Source: Rhizobium sp. L43 (lineage in GTDB: Bacteria; Pseudomonadota; Alphaproteobacteria; Rhizobiales; Rhizobiaceae). Taken from it: a stretch of DNA of 34,551 nucleotides. The DNA is taken from assembly GCF_002531725.1 (NCBI RefSeq), contig NZ_NWSQ01000043.1:1-34551 (forward strand). The letters are read 5' to 3'. Position 1 is the first letter of the stretch; each line of letters opens with the position of its first letter. Below are positions 16,224 through 24,087 of the stretch, in pieces. Both the position numbers and the translations under genes were made by a program. Below the pieces are notes generated by a model that was not told where the DNA came from, searched no databases, and saw only the letters and a list, made by a program, of their open reading frames with translations.

Positions 16224-17410
16224 GCGTTTTGGAACAGCTCCCAGCAGTAGCGGATAGCCAGTTCCGTTGTCGGGATTAGCGCGTTGTCCGAGACGCCGAA
16301 GGTCGGCGTGTGCACGCCGGACTCGTTTCCGGCTTCCTTGCTGCCAAACCAGAAATAAATCGATGGCAGGCAGCTGGCATAGAAGCCGAAGTCGTCGCTG
16401 CCCGAGCTCGCCGAGCCTTCGACATACCTGTCCTCGCCGTCAGTATGCACCACGATGTGCTTAAACAGCGCAACCATTGCGCTGTCGTTAACCACAGGAG
16501 GTTCGCCGGCATGCGAGCTGAACTCCGCCCGTCCGCGGTGCATGGCAGCGACACCTTCGGCGATTTCGCCAACGCGCTGGACCAACAGCTTTCTTCTCTC
16601 GGGGCTGCTTGTCCGGATCGTTCCAGTCATGGTGACCGAGGGACAGATAATGTTCGTCGCTTCCCCACCACGGATCGTTCCAATGGTGACGATTGCGCCA
16701 TCGTCTACCGGCATTTCGCGCGACACGACTTTCTGCACTTCATTGATGAAGGCGCCCGCGATCGCAATTGCGTCCACGCCGAGATGCGGTTTGGCGCCGT
16801 GTGCCATCGTCCCGGTGAATTCGAGCGAGAACTGGTCTGCAGATTTCGTAACAGCGCCCGCGCGAGCGCCGTATGAGCCGACAGGAATGTCCGTGCGGAC
16901 ATGAAATCCGACGGCGGCATCAAATCCTTCGAGCAACTTTTCATCGACAGCGGTCCTGCCGCCGAGCGGCTCCGCTTCCTCGGCCGGCTGAAAGAAGACC
17001 CGCAGCCTTCCTGAGAAATTTTCGCGCATGCGATGGAATGCAAGCGCCGTTCCCAAGGCGATTGAGCCGTGCATGTCATGGCCGCATGCGTGCATCACGC
17101 CAGGCACTTGTGACCTATAAGGCAGGTCCTCGCGGGCTTCATGTATGGGAAGGGCGTCAATGTCGCCACGCAGTGCGATTGACCGATTTGCGCCTGGGGC
17201 CAAGCCCTGGATATCCACATAGACACCGGTCTTGTGGAAGGTCGTCACTTCGGTCAATCCGAAGCCGGCGAGGGTTTCGATGATCCGCTTTTGCGTTTTC
17301 CATTCGTTGTTGGAAAGTTCGGGCTCGCGATGCATTGCGTGTCGCATCTCGACAACTGCATTGCGTTCGACTTCGGAGAGTAGGTTGTTCGTGGTATTGT
17401 TCATCGTCAC
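16220..17410 (-). CDS. M20D-family amidohydrolase (hippurate hydrolase-like)
   Basis: The product is 396 aa from GTG 17410 (an in-frame ATG lies two codons in). It is a zinc/manganese amidohydrolase of the ArgE/DapE/IAA-amino-acid hydrolase group that splits N-acyl amino acids. Metal ligands are visible: Cys109, His111 and His114 in MHACGHDMHGSIALG, Glu144-Glu145 in FFQPAEEAEPLGG, His in AAVGFHVRTDIPVG, and a late His in SGVHTPTFGVSDNAL. The dimerisation domain begins around VTKSADQFSLEFTGTMAHG. It overlaps the eutBC fusion by four bases. In ectoine catabolism the deacetylase DoeB/EutE belongs to a different (AstE/M14-like) family; this enzyme could do the equivalent step on another N-acyl compound. 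From memory, NGR234 y4tI is similar. Confidence 0.88.
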   Translation of the reverse strand: MTMNNTTNNLLSEVERNAVVEMRHAMHREPELSNNEWKTQKRIIETLAGFGLTEVTTFHKTGVYVDIQGLAPGANRSIALRGDIDALPIHEAREDLPYRSQVPGVMHACGHDMHGSIALGTALAFHRMRENFSGRLRVFFQPAEEAEPLGGRTAVDEKLLEGFDAAVGFHVRTDIPVGSYGARAGAVTKSADQFSLEFTGTMAHGAKPHLGVDAIAIAGAFINEVQKVVSREMPVDDGAIVTIGTIRGGEATNIICPSVTMTGTIRTSSPERRKLLVQRVGEIAEGVAAMHRGRAEFSSHAGEPPVVNDSAMVALFKHIVVHTDGEDRYVEGSASSGSDDFGFYASCLPSIYFWFGSKEAGNESGVHTPTFGVSDNALIPTTELAIRYCWELFQNA

Positions 17411-17556
17411 GGTCTTTTCAGCGTTGTCTGGTGTCGAGGCTAGCAGCAGCTGAGCGGCAAAACCCGTCGATTTGAATGCACGTCACGCAGTGTTCCTGCA
17501 AAACGCGGCGGTGGCGCGCGATCTGGCTCTGCAAAGAAAATATACTGCTGCCATTG

Positions 17557-18024
17557 CTACGCCTCGATAGGGATCGCGAAGCTTGCCTTGAGACGATCCA
17601 TCACCACCATCGTTTTGAAGCCTTTGATATCCGCATTTTCATAGAAGAACCGCCGCGTGAAATGTTCGTAGTCCTCCATGTCTTTGGCGGTAACCACGAG
17701 CATGAAGTCGGCATCCCCTGTCACGTAGAAGCCCATCATTACCTCGCGGGTATTTCGGATCGACGCCTTGAACCGATCGACGATGTCGGCTCTTTCTCGT
17801 TCAAGGGACACCATGACGACCATGGTGATATGTCGTCCGACTGCTTTCGGTGAGACGATCGAAACGTCCCCTTCAATGACACCCTCGTTGCGCAACCGCC
17901 TCAAGCGTCGCTGGCATGCCGTTGGAGAGAGGTGAACGACGCCCGCGAGTTCCTCCGATGTCAATCGATTGTTCTTTTGGACCGCCTGGAGAAGCGCGAT
18001 GTCCGCACGATCGAGTTCGACCAC
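17557..18024 (-). CDS. Lrp/AsnC family transcriptional regulator
   Basis: The product is 155 aa starting at GTG 18024, which has GGGGAGG eight bases upstream and gives the usual start VVELDRADIALLQAVQKNNR. The frame is open 33 codons further up but the extra residues are Arg/Pro-rich and lack similarity. The DNA-binding helices are LTSEELAGVVHLSPTACQRR, then LRRLRNEGVIEGDVSIVSP. The C-terminal RAM domain includes MMGFYVTGDADFMLVVTAKD and FYENADIKGFKTMVVMDR. Such regulators sense amino acids. Lying inside a block of amino-compound catabolic genes, it is likely the local controller, comparable to DoeX/AsnC in ectoine clusters and (from memory) y4tD in NGR234. Confidence 0.92.
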   Translation of the reverse strand: MVELDRADIALLQAVQKNNRLTSEELAGVVHLSPTACQRRLRRLRNEGVIEGDVSIVSPKAVGRHITMVVMVSLERERADIVDRFKASIRNTREVMMGFYVTGDADFMLVVTAKDMEDYEHFTRRFFYENADIKGFKTMVVMDRLKASFAIPIEA

Positions 18025-18206
18025 CGCTATGCCTCCCCGAAGAAGCAATTTGGGACGCGCGTGCGGAAGCCTGCGAGGCCTATTGGGTCTCGCAAACTTC
18101 TGTCGCATTTCTGTCTCCGGCACAGATAGTCATCCGACCTGGTCACGCCATTTCGAGAGCGAAGGAGACATGTTGGAATCAGACGAGTATGCACCGAATT
18201 CAGTCT

Positions 18207-19385
18207 CTATTTGACGAAGAGGGTGCGCGGGGTCTTCGTCAGGGGTTCATAACCAGTGTCGGAGACCGCAAAGCTTTGTGTGATCGTGATTCCGACATTG
18301 TCGAGCCACAGGCCGGGCATCATGTGGAACACCATGCCGGGCTGGAGCACGGTTTCGTCGCCCTTGCGAATGCTCGCCGTGCGTTCGCCCGAGGCCGGAG
18401 GGAACCCGATGCCGGTCGGATAACCGATGCGAGACTCTTTCTCGATCCCGTGGCGTGCCAGGGCCTTCCGGAAGTCGCCATCGACCTCCGAGCAGGTTCG
18501 CCCGGGTCGAACTGCTTCCAGCCCAGCGTTCAAGGCTTCAACAGCAATTTCCGACAGGTTCAGGAAAGCGGGTAGAGGCTGGCCGACGACGATCGTGCGC
18601 GCCAGGTTGACCTGGTAGCGATGCCGGCATCCGTTCAGTTCCAGGTTGACAACGGTGGACTCCGGTAGGGGATCGTCGGTCCAGGCGGCATGTGGCGCGA
18701 TCGAGCGCTCGCCAATGCAGAGATCCGGAGGGCAGCAAGGATAGTCGCCACCGAATTCGGGCGTGCCCGAAATCTGCTGGTGATAGATCGCAGCCGCGAT
18801 ATCGCACTCACGAACCCCGGCTTGCACCATATCGATGACGCGCGTCATGGCGGCGTCTGCAAGTTGGCCGGCCTGACGCATGATGGCCACTTCGGCCGGG
18901 CTCTTCACGAGTCGGATCCATCCAACAAGGAGGTCGGCGTCGACGAACTCGGCATTCGGTAGTGCGCGGGTGAGATCGGCGTGGCCGCGTGCCGGATAGT
19001 AATATCCCCCCATCTCGACGCCGATGCGCGCCTTTTCCCCTCCAAGCTCCTTCACGATATCGGCCATGAAAGTATAGGCCGAGAGCGTAGCAGATTGAAC
19101 ATAGGTGTCCGGATAGGCCCGGATGTTGTCCTCGGACAGATAGGTGGTCATGGAGGCTGAAACTCGGTCCATGAAACGGCCAATCCAGATCGGCTCCGCG
19201 TGGTCTTGTGCCACAACCACCATTTGAGGAGTGTAGAAGGAATAGGCATTGTAGCCGGTAAGGTAGTTCTGGTTGGGCGGTTCCGAGAGGAGGAGGATAT
19301 CAATTCCTCGCTTCGCCATTTCCTTTTTGACAGCCGCCAGACGAGTCTGGAACTCGCCTAGTTCGAAGTGCAGTTCCTTTATCAC
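18207..19385 (-). CDS. M24 creatinase-type hydrolase (intact)
   Basis: The product is 392 aa from GTG 19385 with CGGAGAA upstream. It has the two-domain layout of creatinase, prolidase and ectoine hydrolase: an N-terminal domain with DILLLSEPPNQNYLTGYNAY and a C-terminal pita-bread domain starting near IRLVKSPAEVAIMRQAGQL. Later motifs include GDYPCCPPDLCIG, RHRYQVNLARTIVVG, GYPTGIGFPPASGERTAS and GMVFHMMPGLWLDNVGITIT. The Asp-Asp metal pair of true M24 aminopeptidases is replaced (NLELNG and QVNLART), as in creatinase-type members, so metal-free amidinohydrolase or amide-ring hydrolysis is more likely than peptidase activity. It is the first gene of the 15-kb minus-strand block. The second M24 copy in the block is broken, so this is the only working one. 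Substrate unknown. Confidence 0.88.
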   Translation of the reverse strand: MIKELHFELGEFQTRLAAVKKEMAKRGIDILLLSEPPNQNYLTGYNAYSFYTPQMVVVAQDHAEPIWIGRFMDRVSASMTTYLSEDNIRAYPDTYVQSATLSAYTFMADIVKELGGEKARIGVEMGGYYYPARGHADLTRALPNAEFVDADLLVGWIRLVKSPAEVAIMRQAGQLADAAMTRVIDMVQAGVRECDIAAAIYHQQISGTPEFGGDYPCCPPDLCIGERSIAPHAAWTDDPLPESTVVNLELNGCRHRYQVNLARTIVVGQPLPAFLNLSEIAVEALNAGLEAVRPGRTCSEVDGDFRKALARHGIEKESRIGYPTGIGFPPASGERTASIRKGDETVLQPGMVFHMMPGLWLDNVGITITQSFAVSDTGYEPLTKTPRTLFVK

Positions 19386-19500
19386 GTGGTTCTCCGTGTA
19401 GGACGTTCGCCTATGGCGAAGCTTTGATCAGAGCGCTCCGGCACAATCTGCCGAGGCGCGGAGTTTTCGAAAGTCACTCAGATGCGCCGCGCTAAGCCTA

Positions 19501-20313
19501 TTACGGGCGCAGGTACCGGTCGAGCACGTTGCGGGTTACCTGCTCGACCATGGGATCGTTTCTCAGCAATCCGGCAACCCATTCGCAACTTCCGGCATGA
19601 AACACCTCACCCTTATTGCGCTTGAAATTGATGATCATTCCATTGCCACGCTTGAGCTTTTCGATATTTTCTCTTGTTGCCTCGCCGAACAGCAATTCCG
19701 CGGTCTGGCGCATCTCGGAGTCGTCGAGCGCCAGGTCTTCACGCGCCAAATCCGCGCTCCATTCCATCTGTGCCGCCATTCCGATCGCGAGGATCTCCGT
19801 TCCTTCCGGCGCCCTGCTTGTTGCCGTAGGGTATGGCAGCCCATCGCGAATTTCATAGTCCAGGCCGTCCACCTCGTAGCCAAAGATGTGGCTCTCGGCA
19901 CCGAGCACGTCACCGTAGAAAAGACCAGTGTCGGCAAAAGCCCAATGCTCAGGTCTATAGATAGGGAAGCCCCGGGCTCCGCGCGGAGCGCAGCCCAACC
20001 ATCCAGCATAAATGCCCTTGGTGGAGTTGAGGCCGAACGTGTGGGCCTCGGGCCGGCCTACCTCCGGCGTCTCCCATAGGGTCGCCGTGCGACTGGCGTC
20101 GCCGGTTTTGTAGACCGGGTCCTCTGCACGGGCCCGCGCTTTGTAGCAAACCTGCCGCCGCCCTTCGTCTTCAAGCCTCGTCTGCCAACAAAAGTTGCCC
20201 GCGAAACGCGCCACCCGACCGCCTTGATCGACATAGGCGTCGACGGCGTCGCGCATCTCCCAAGTCCAATATTCGTCATGGCCGACGAAGACTACACACT
20301 CATAGTTCAACAA
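19501..20313 (-). pseudogene. N,N-dimethylformamidase large-subunit-like protein, N-terminally truncated
   Basis: The open frame codes 270 aa beginning with the tail LLNYECVVFVGHDEYWTWEM, followed by RDAVDAYVDQGGRVARFAGN and FCWQTRLEDEGRRQVCYK. It continues with TFGLNSTKGIYAGWLG, HIFGYEVDGLDYEIRDGLPY, GTEILAIGMAAQMEW and the end GEVFHAGSCEWVAGLLRND. This is the C-terminal half of proteins related to the large subunit of dimethylformamidase, which hydrolyse an amide; full-length members are about twice as long. Upstream the sequence abruptly becomes an ABC binding-protein gene at about 20300-20313. No start codon with a ribosome binding site is present, so this is a truncated gene produced by deletion or recombination. 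The remaining codons are free of stops, suggesting the event is fairly recent. Confidence 0.75.
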
Positions 20314-20717
20314 TATCTTTGCTGTCCTTGTGGACCACAGCGACGTTCGGCCCCCAAATATATAGTGCCGGGAAATCGAATACTTCCGCTCGCGCCTTGG
20401 TCGGTATCATCTGACCCATGGCAACGTCCCAACGCCCCTGCCATTTGCCGCCTGCAATGATGTCCCACCCCGGCGTTACGAACGCAATTCCCGTGCCAAG
20501 GTATTTGGCAATGCTCCCCGCCACGTCCACATCGTATCCAATAAGTTCGTGCTTCTCGTCCAGGTGCGAGATCGGGCCCCAGTCGGTTCCAACTGCGACT
20601 GTGAGCGTCTTGTTCGAAAGCACGCGATCGAGGACTTCGCCGGCATAGCGGACGCAGAAAATGCGGCGGAGGCCAGAGCCAAGGACATGGCTGCGATATT
20701 TGCGAGTGTTTTTTCAT
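20300..20717 (-). pseudogene. Family-3 ABC substrate-binding protein, 5' part, frameshifted and truncated
   Basis: The ATG at 20717 is followed by six A residues; one more A would restore MKKTLANIAAMSLALASAAF-type signal-peptide text, which is readable in another frame. A second shift near 20650 is needed to enter the mature part, SNKTLTVAVGTDWGPISHLD, LIGYDVDVAGSIAKYLGTGI, GRWDVAMGQMIPTKARAEV and IWGPNVAVVHKDS. These are domain 1 of amino-acid-type periplasmic binding proteins (SBP_bac_3). The sequence stops at about residue 125 where dimethylformamidase-like text begins in another frame. Two indels and loss of the C-terminal half make it non-functional. Confidence 0.8.
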
Positions 20718-20822
20718 GCGATGTTCCCCTGTTCTTTTTGATCATGAGCACGACTACTGGCACCCAAATCCATCTTCGGAACGCTGATACCCGCATTTTT
20801 AGGGCGACTTGCGTTCAATTAG

Positions 20823-20836
20823 TTCATGTACATGAA
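20823..20836. promoter_or_regulatory. Perfect 14-bp palindrome TTCATGTACATGAA
   Basis: A perfect palindrome about 110 bases upstream of the broken binding-protein gene and 12 bases from the RpiR-type repeated motif. It could be an operator for another dimeric regulator. No second copy was noticed in the window. Confidence 0.35.
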
Positions 20837-20848
20837 ACTCCCGCGTAT

Positions 20849-20866
20849 TGCAACAACTGTTTTAAC
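20849..20866 (-). promoter_or_regulatory. Repeated operator-like motif, copy 1
   Basis: TGCAACAACTGTTTTAAC differs at few positions from the copies at 22926 and 28467. On the minus strand it reads TTAAAACAGTTGTTGCAATA, oriented as in the transporter promoter copy. It lies 132 bases upstream of the broken binding-protein start, so this gene was probably part of the same regulon before decay. Confidence 0.5.
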
Positions 20867-20978
20867 ACCTATTCAATGATACAAACGTATCGCGCCGATG
20901 GCCCGGGCGTTCGAAGGCTTCATGCCCTTGCGCCCGCACGCCTGAAAACTTGGCCGGAATGCGTGCTTTGCCAGCGTC

Positions 20979-21515
20979 CTAAAGAGGATGCTTTGCCATC
21001 TCGTCGGCAACGTCTTGGTCAATCGGTGTATCGAAGGTCATTAATATGTAACCCAGCACCGAATAGAAGCCGACCGTGGCCATAATGTCGAAGACAGCTT
21101 GCTGCCCCATGGCAGCAGAAATCCCTCGCTCAAGATGCGAAGGCAGACGCGCTCCGTCAAAAAGCGCGTCAACAGCTCCGGCAATCAATCCATCTTCGCC
21201 ATCCGGAGTTCCAGCCATACCCCGGATCCGGGCATCGGAAATGCCAAGACCACGAGCGCGGCTTACATGATGGGCCCACTCATAGGCAGAACCCATCCGA
21301 TGTGCCGCGCGCAGAATCACGAGCTCGGATCGAACTGCCCCCAAAGCGCTGTCCTTGACGATATGCTGCCGTAAGGGGGCCCACGCTCGGAGGAGCGCGG
21401 GATGATGAGCCATGGTGCGATAGACATTGAGCGCGGCGGCAAAACCAGTTTTCATATCCGCGATATCTGCGGGCCAGTTTTCGTCAGAGATAGGTGGGCA
21501 GGACGGTGTCGTCAT
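20979..21515 (-). CDS. Carboxymuconolactone decarboxylase-like (AhpD-fold) protein
   Basis: The product is 178 aa. The core reads SELVILRAAHRMGSAYEWAH, HVSRARGLGISDARI, with the Glu-Trp-x-x-His arrangement found in gamma-CMD-like proteins. The CxxC pair of AhpD peroxidase-type members is absent from this position, so a disulfide peroxidase role is unlikely. The N-terminal helices (FAAALNVYRTMAHHPALLRA) and C-terminal FDIMATVGFYSVLGYILMTF also fit the all-helical fold. The gene starts 12 bases after the aminotransferase stop and is surely co-transcribed with it. The reaction is unknown; proteins of this fold include decarboxylases and isomerases of ring-fission products. Confidence 0.82.
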   Translation of the reverse strand: MTTPSCPPISDENWPADIADMKTGFAAALNVYRTMAHHPALLRAWAPLRQHIVKDSALGAVRSELVILRAAHRMGSAYEWAHHVSRARGLGISDARIRGMAGTPDGEDGLIAGAVDALFDGARLPSHLERGISAAMGQQAVFDIMATVGFYSVLGYILMTFDTPIDQDVADEMAKHPL

Positions 21516-21527
21516 TTCGCGAGAACC

Positions 21528-22853
21528 TCAGTCTGCCACTGCGGCGCGGATTGCATCGCCAAGCCGTTCGACGATAAGGTCAATCTGCTCGGGCTGAATA
21601 ATATAGGGTGGCGCCAGCAGCACATGGTCGCCCTGCACCCCGTCAATCGTGCCGCCCATGGGGTAACACATAAGGCCTCGGCGCATCGCTTCCTTCTTGA
21701 TCCGGGAATACATCTTGCGGGCTGGATCGAAAGGTTGCTTGGTGTCTTTGTCCGATACGATCTCCACGCCGCGGAAAAGACCGCGGCCACGGATGTCGCC
21801 GACATACGGCGATTGCCCGAGTGCCTCATCGAGGCCGGCCTGCAGGCGATCACCCATCCTGATCACGTTTGTCACCATCTCGGGGCGGCTGATTATCTCA
21901 ACCACCTTACTGGCTGCCGCCGCTGCGATCGGATGTCCGATGTAGGTATGGCCATGCTGGAAGAGACCCGATCCGTCTGCGAACGCGCGGTAGATCTTCT
22001 CGGAAAGCAACACCGCCCCGACCGGCTGAAAGCCACCGCCCAGGCCCTTTGCAATCGTTACAAGATCCGCGACAATCCCCTCCTGTTCCAACGCGAAGAT
22101 CGTGCCGGTGCGCCCCATTCCGCACATGACTTCATCGAGGATCAGCAAGATGCCATACTTGTCGCACACCTGCCGAACCCGTTTGAAATAGTCGGCAACC
22201 GGCCCCACTGCGCCAAGCGTCGCACCGACTACCGGCTCGGCGACGAAAGCAATGACCTTGTCCTCTCCAAGTTGAAGGATCTTGTCTTCCAACTCCGATG
22301 CAAGACGCTCGGCATAAGCCTCGGGCGTTTCGCCCACCTGAAGATCGCGGTAGGCATAGCAGGGAGAAACATGATGTGTTTCAGGCAGGATGGGTTTGAA
22401 CTGGGCACGACGCCAAGCATTGCCGCCTGTGGCCAGAGCTCCGATCGTATTGCCGTGATAGCTCTGCCGACGTGCGATGATGTGGCGCCGCTGCGGTTGC
22501 CCGATTTCGACAAAATACTGCCGCGCCATCTTGAGCGCCGCCTCGACAGCTTCTGAACCGCCGGACACCAGGTAGACATAATCAAGGCCATCCGGCGCGA
22601 GTTCAATCAGTTGCTCTGCAAGCCGCTCGGCGACATCGGTTGTAAAGAAGGACGTATGGGTGTAGCTGATGCGGCCCATCTGCACCTTCATCGCGTCCAG
22701 AACTTCTGGATGATTGTGCCCCAGGCAACTGACCGCGGCGCCGCCCGATCCGTCTAAGTAGCTCCGTCCGTCGCTGTCCACGATGTAGATGCCTTGCCCT
22801 GCTACCGCGGTAGGCAGAGTTGTACCGATCGTTCGATGGAGAATTTTGGTCAT
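21528..22853 (-). CDS. Class III aminotransferase (omega-aminotransferase group)
   Basis: The product is 441 aa with all fold-type I landmarks: YLVSGGSEAVEAALKMARQ for phosphate binding, ARRQSYHGNTIGALATGG, Asp240 in LLILDEVMCGMGRTG, and Schiff-base Lys269 in LVTIAKGLGGGFQPVG, then HGHTYIGHPIAAAAASKVV. It moves an amino group from an amine or beta/omega-amino acid to a keto acid acceptor. It is only distantly similar to the aminotransferase at 10309-11712. It heads a two-gene operon with the CMD-like gene, and its promoter region, shared with the divergent rpiR gene, has the repeated operator-like motif 73 bases upstream of the start. Substrate unknown; an amine imported by the adjacent polyamine-type transporter is the simplest guess. 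Confidence 0.9.
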   Translation of the reverse strand: MTKILHRTIGTTLPTAVAGQGIYIVDSDGRSYLDGSGGAAVSCLGHNHPEVLDAMKVQMGRISYTHTSFFTTDVAERLAEQLIELAPDGLDYVYLVSGGSEAVEAALKMARQYFVEIGQPQRRHIIARRQSYHGNTIGALATGGNAWRRAQFKPILPETHHVSPCYAYRDLQVGETPEAYAERLASELEDKILQLGEDKVIAFVAEPVVGATLGAVGPVADYFKRVRQVCDKYGILLILDEVMCGMGRTGTIFALEQEGIVADLVTIAKGLGGGFQPVGAVLLSEKIYRAFADGSGLFQHGHTYIGHPIAAAAASKVVEIISRPEMVTNVIRMGDRLQAGLDEALGQSPYVGDIRGRGLFRGVEIVSDKDTKQPFDPARKMYSRIKKEAMRRGLMCYPMGGTIDGVQGDHVLLAPPYIIQPEQIDLIVERLGDAIRAAVAD

Positions 22854-22925
22854 GGTGATCTCGGGTGCTTATCCGTCCGGCTTTCGAACGTTTCCAACCA
22901 TTGATTTGCAGGTTTCGCCGAAATA

Positions 22926-22945
22926 TGCAACAAATGTTTTATGCA
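22926..22945. promoter_or_regulatory. Repeated operator-like motif, copy 2 (rpiR/aminotransferase intergenic region)
   Basis: TGCAACAAATGTTTTATGCA is a near-palindrome of the form TGCA-N2-AAA-N2-TTT-N2-TGCA. Nineteen of its bases recur exactly at 28467-28485. It lies between the divergent aminotransferase (start 22853) and rpiR (start 23065), where an RpiR-family regulator would be expected to bind and control both. Confidence 0.6.
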
Positions 22946-23064
22946 ATAGGTTTTGACGCATTTGTTTTCACCGCCCCAGCCATGTTTCTGGAGCGGCTTT
23001 TGTTAAGGATTGGCATTCAATTATTTGACTTTTTTGTTCCCGAGAGAGATGGTCCGGGTGAATT

Positions 23065-23970
23065 ATGACATCGTATGTGAGGCAAATGTTGCAAAAGGGT
23101 CCATTGCACGCTCTAATTATTGAGCGGTTCGACGAGATGTCTGAGCAGTTGCAACAAGCAGCTCGACACATCTTGGAGCATCCCCAAGAAGTAGCGCTTG
23201 TTTCTATGCGCGAGCTCGCGCGCAATGCTGGTGTGCAGCCGTCGACGATGACTCGGCTGGCGAAGTTTCTTGGCTTTTCAGGATATGAAGACTTTAGAGG
23301 ACATCACGCTGACGTCATCCGGGTGAGCGCAGACGGCTTTGCCGCCCGCGCACTGCAAAGAGACGAAGGAGCGGCCAACGGCGAGGGCTTGGCGTATCGC
23401 ATGCTCCAGGGCCTCTCAGGTCAGATCGATCGGCTCTGCGATTCCGATACAATTCTGCGGCTCAACACGATGGCCGATCACCTCGCCAAAGCTCGGCGCA
23501 TCTATGTGCTCGGGTTGCGCTCCTGCCATTCTGTCGCCTGGCATTTCCATTACGTTATGACGTTGCTTGGCGAGAAAACAGTTCATCTGGATGGTCCGGC
23601 CGGCACAAGCGGAGATCCGCTCATTCGCGCCACCCAAGACGACGTGCTTTTAGCTATTTCCATAAATCCCTATTCGCTTCAGACCCTTGAATTGGCCGAG
23701 GCGGCCCGGGAAAAAGGGATGCCTATTTTGGCGATTACCGACAGCGAAGTGTCTCCTTTGGTGACGATCGCAGAGCACGTGGTGTTATTCCCGACCGAGA
23801 GCCAAACATTCTTTCATACGTTGACGCCAGCGCTAGCCGTTTCCGAGGTCTTGTGCGGCCTTCTTGCGAGCCATGATCGCTTAGCCGCTCTGGAAGAACT
23901 GAAGCGTGCCGACCGCCACCTTTCAGCGATGAATACCTATGCCACCTCCATTCCGCGGCGGAAGATCTGA
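23065..23970 (+). CDS. MurR/RpiR family transcriptional regulator
   Basis: The product is 301 aa. The N-terminal HTH_6 domain (about residues 10-85) includes ERFDEMSEQLQQAARHILEH, then VALVSMRELARNAGVQPSTM and TRLAKFLGFSGYEDFRGH. The C-terminal SIS domain (about 130-260) includes RRIYVLGLRSCHSVAWHFHY, DDVLLAISINPYSLQTLELA and GMPILAITDSEVSPLVTIAE. SIS domains in this family bind a phosphosugar or other small effector. The gene is divergent from the aminotransferase operon and convergent with the transporter operon, with a hairpin between them. The repeated motif at 22926, 28467 and 20849 is the likely binding site. Similar regulators next to aminotransferases and polyamine-type transporters are common in rhizobia, but the effector is not known here. 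Confidence 0.92.
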   Translation: MTSYVRQMLQKGPLHALIIERFDEMSEQLQQAARHILEHPQEVALVSMRELARNAGVQPSTMTRLAKFLGFSGYEDFRGHHADVIRVSADGFAARALQRDEGAANGEGLAYRMLQGLSGQIDRLCDSDTILRLNTMADHLAKARRIYVLGLRSCHSVAWHFHYVMTLLGEKTVHLDGPAGTSGDPLIRATQDDVLLAISINPYSLQTLELAEAAREKGMPILAITDSEVSPLVTIAEHVVLFPTESQTFFHTLTPALAVSEVLCGLLASHDRLAALEELKRADRHLSAMNTYATSIPRRKI

Positions 23971-24010
23971 GCGCGCGGATACCAGCACAGTTGTGCGTTG
24001 CCCAAATAGC

Positions 24011-24040
24011 CAGCCCCACAGATTCTCCGGGGCTGCCCTT
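24011..24040. terminator. Bidirectional terminator candidate
   Basis: Arms CAGCCCC (24011-24017) and GGGGCTG (24029-24035) pair perfectly around an 11-base loop and are followed by CCCTTTCGTT. It lies between the convergent rpiR and permease genes, the expected place for a shared terminator. The T-run is weak. Confidence 0.55.
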
Positions 24041-24087
24041 TCGTTAGAAGCATCCACACTGCTTAGACGCGATATCGTCGGGAAAGC

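Noticed and set aside
22951..22970. A complete sigma-70 promoter for rpiR starting at TTGACG 22953
   Set aside because: No acceptable -10 hexamer lies 16-18 bases downstream.
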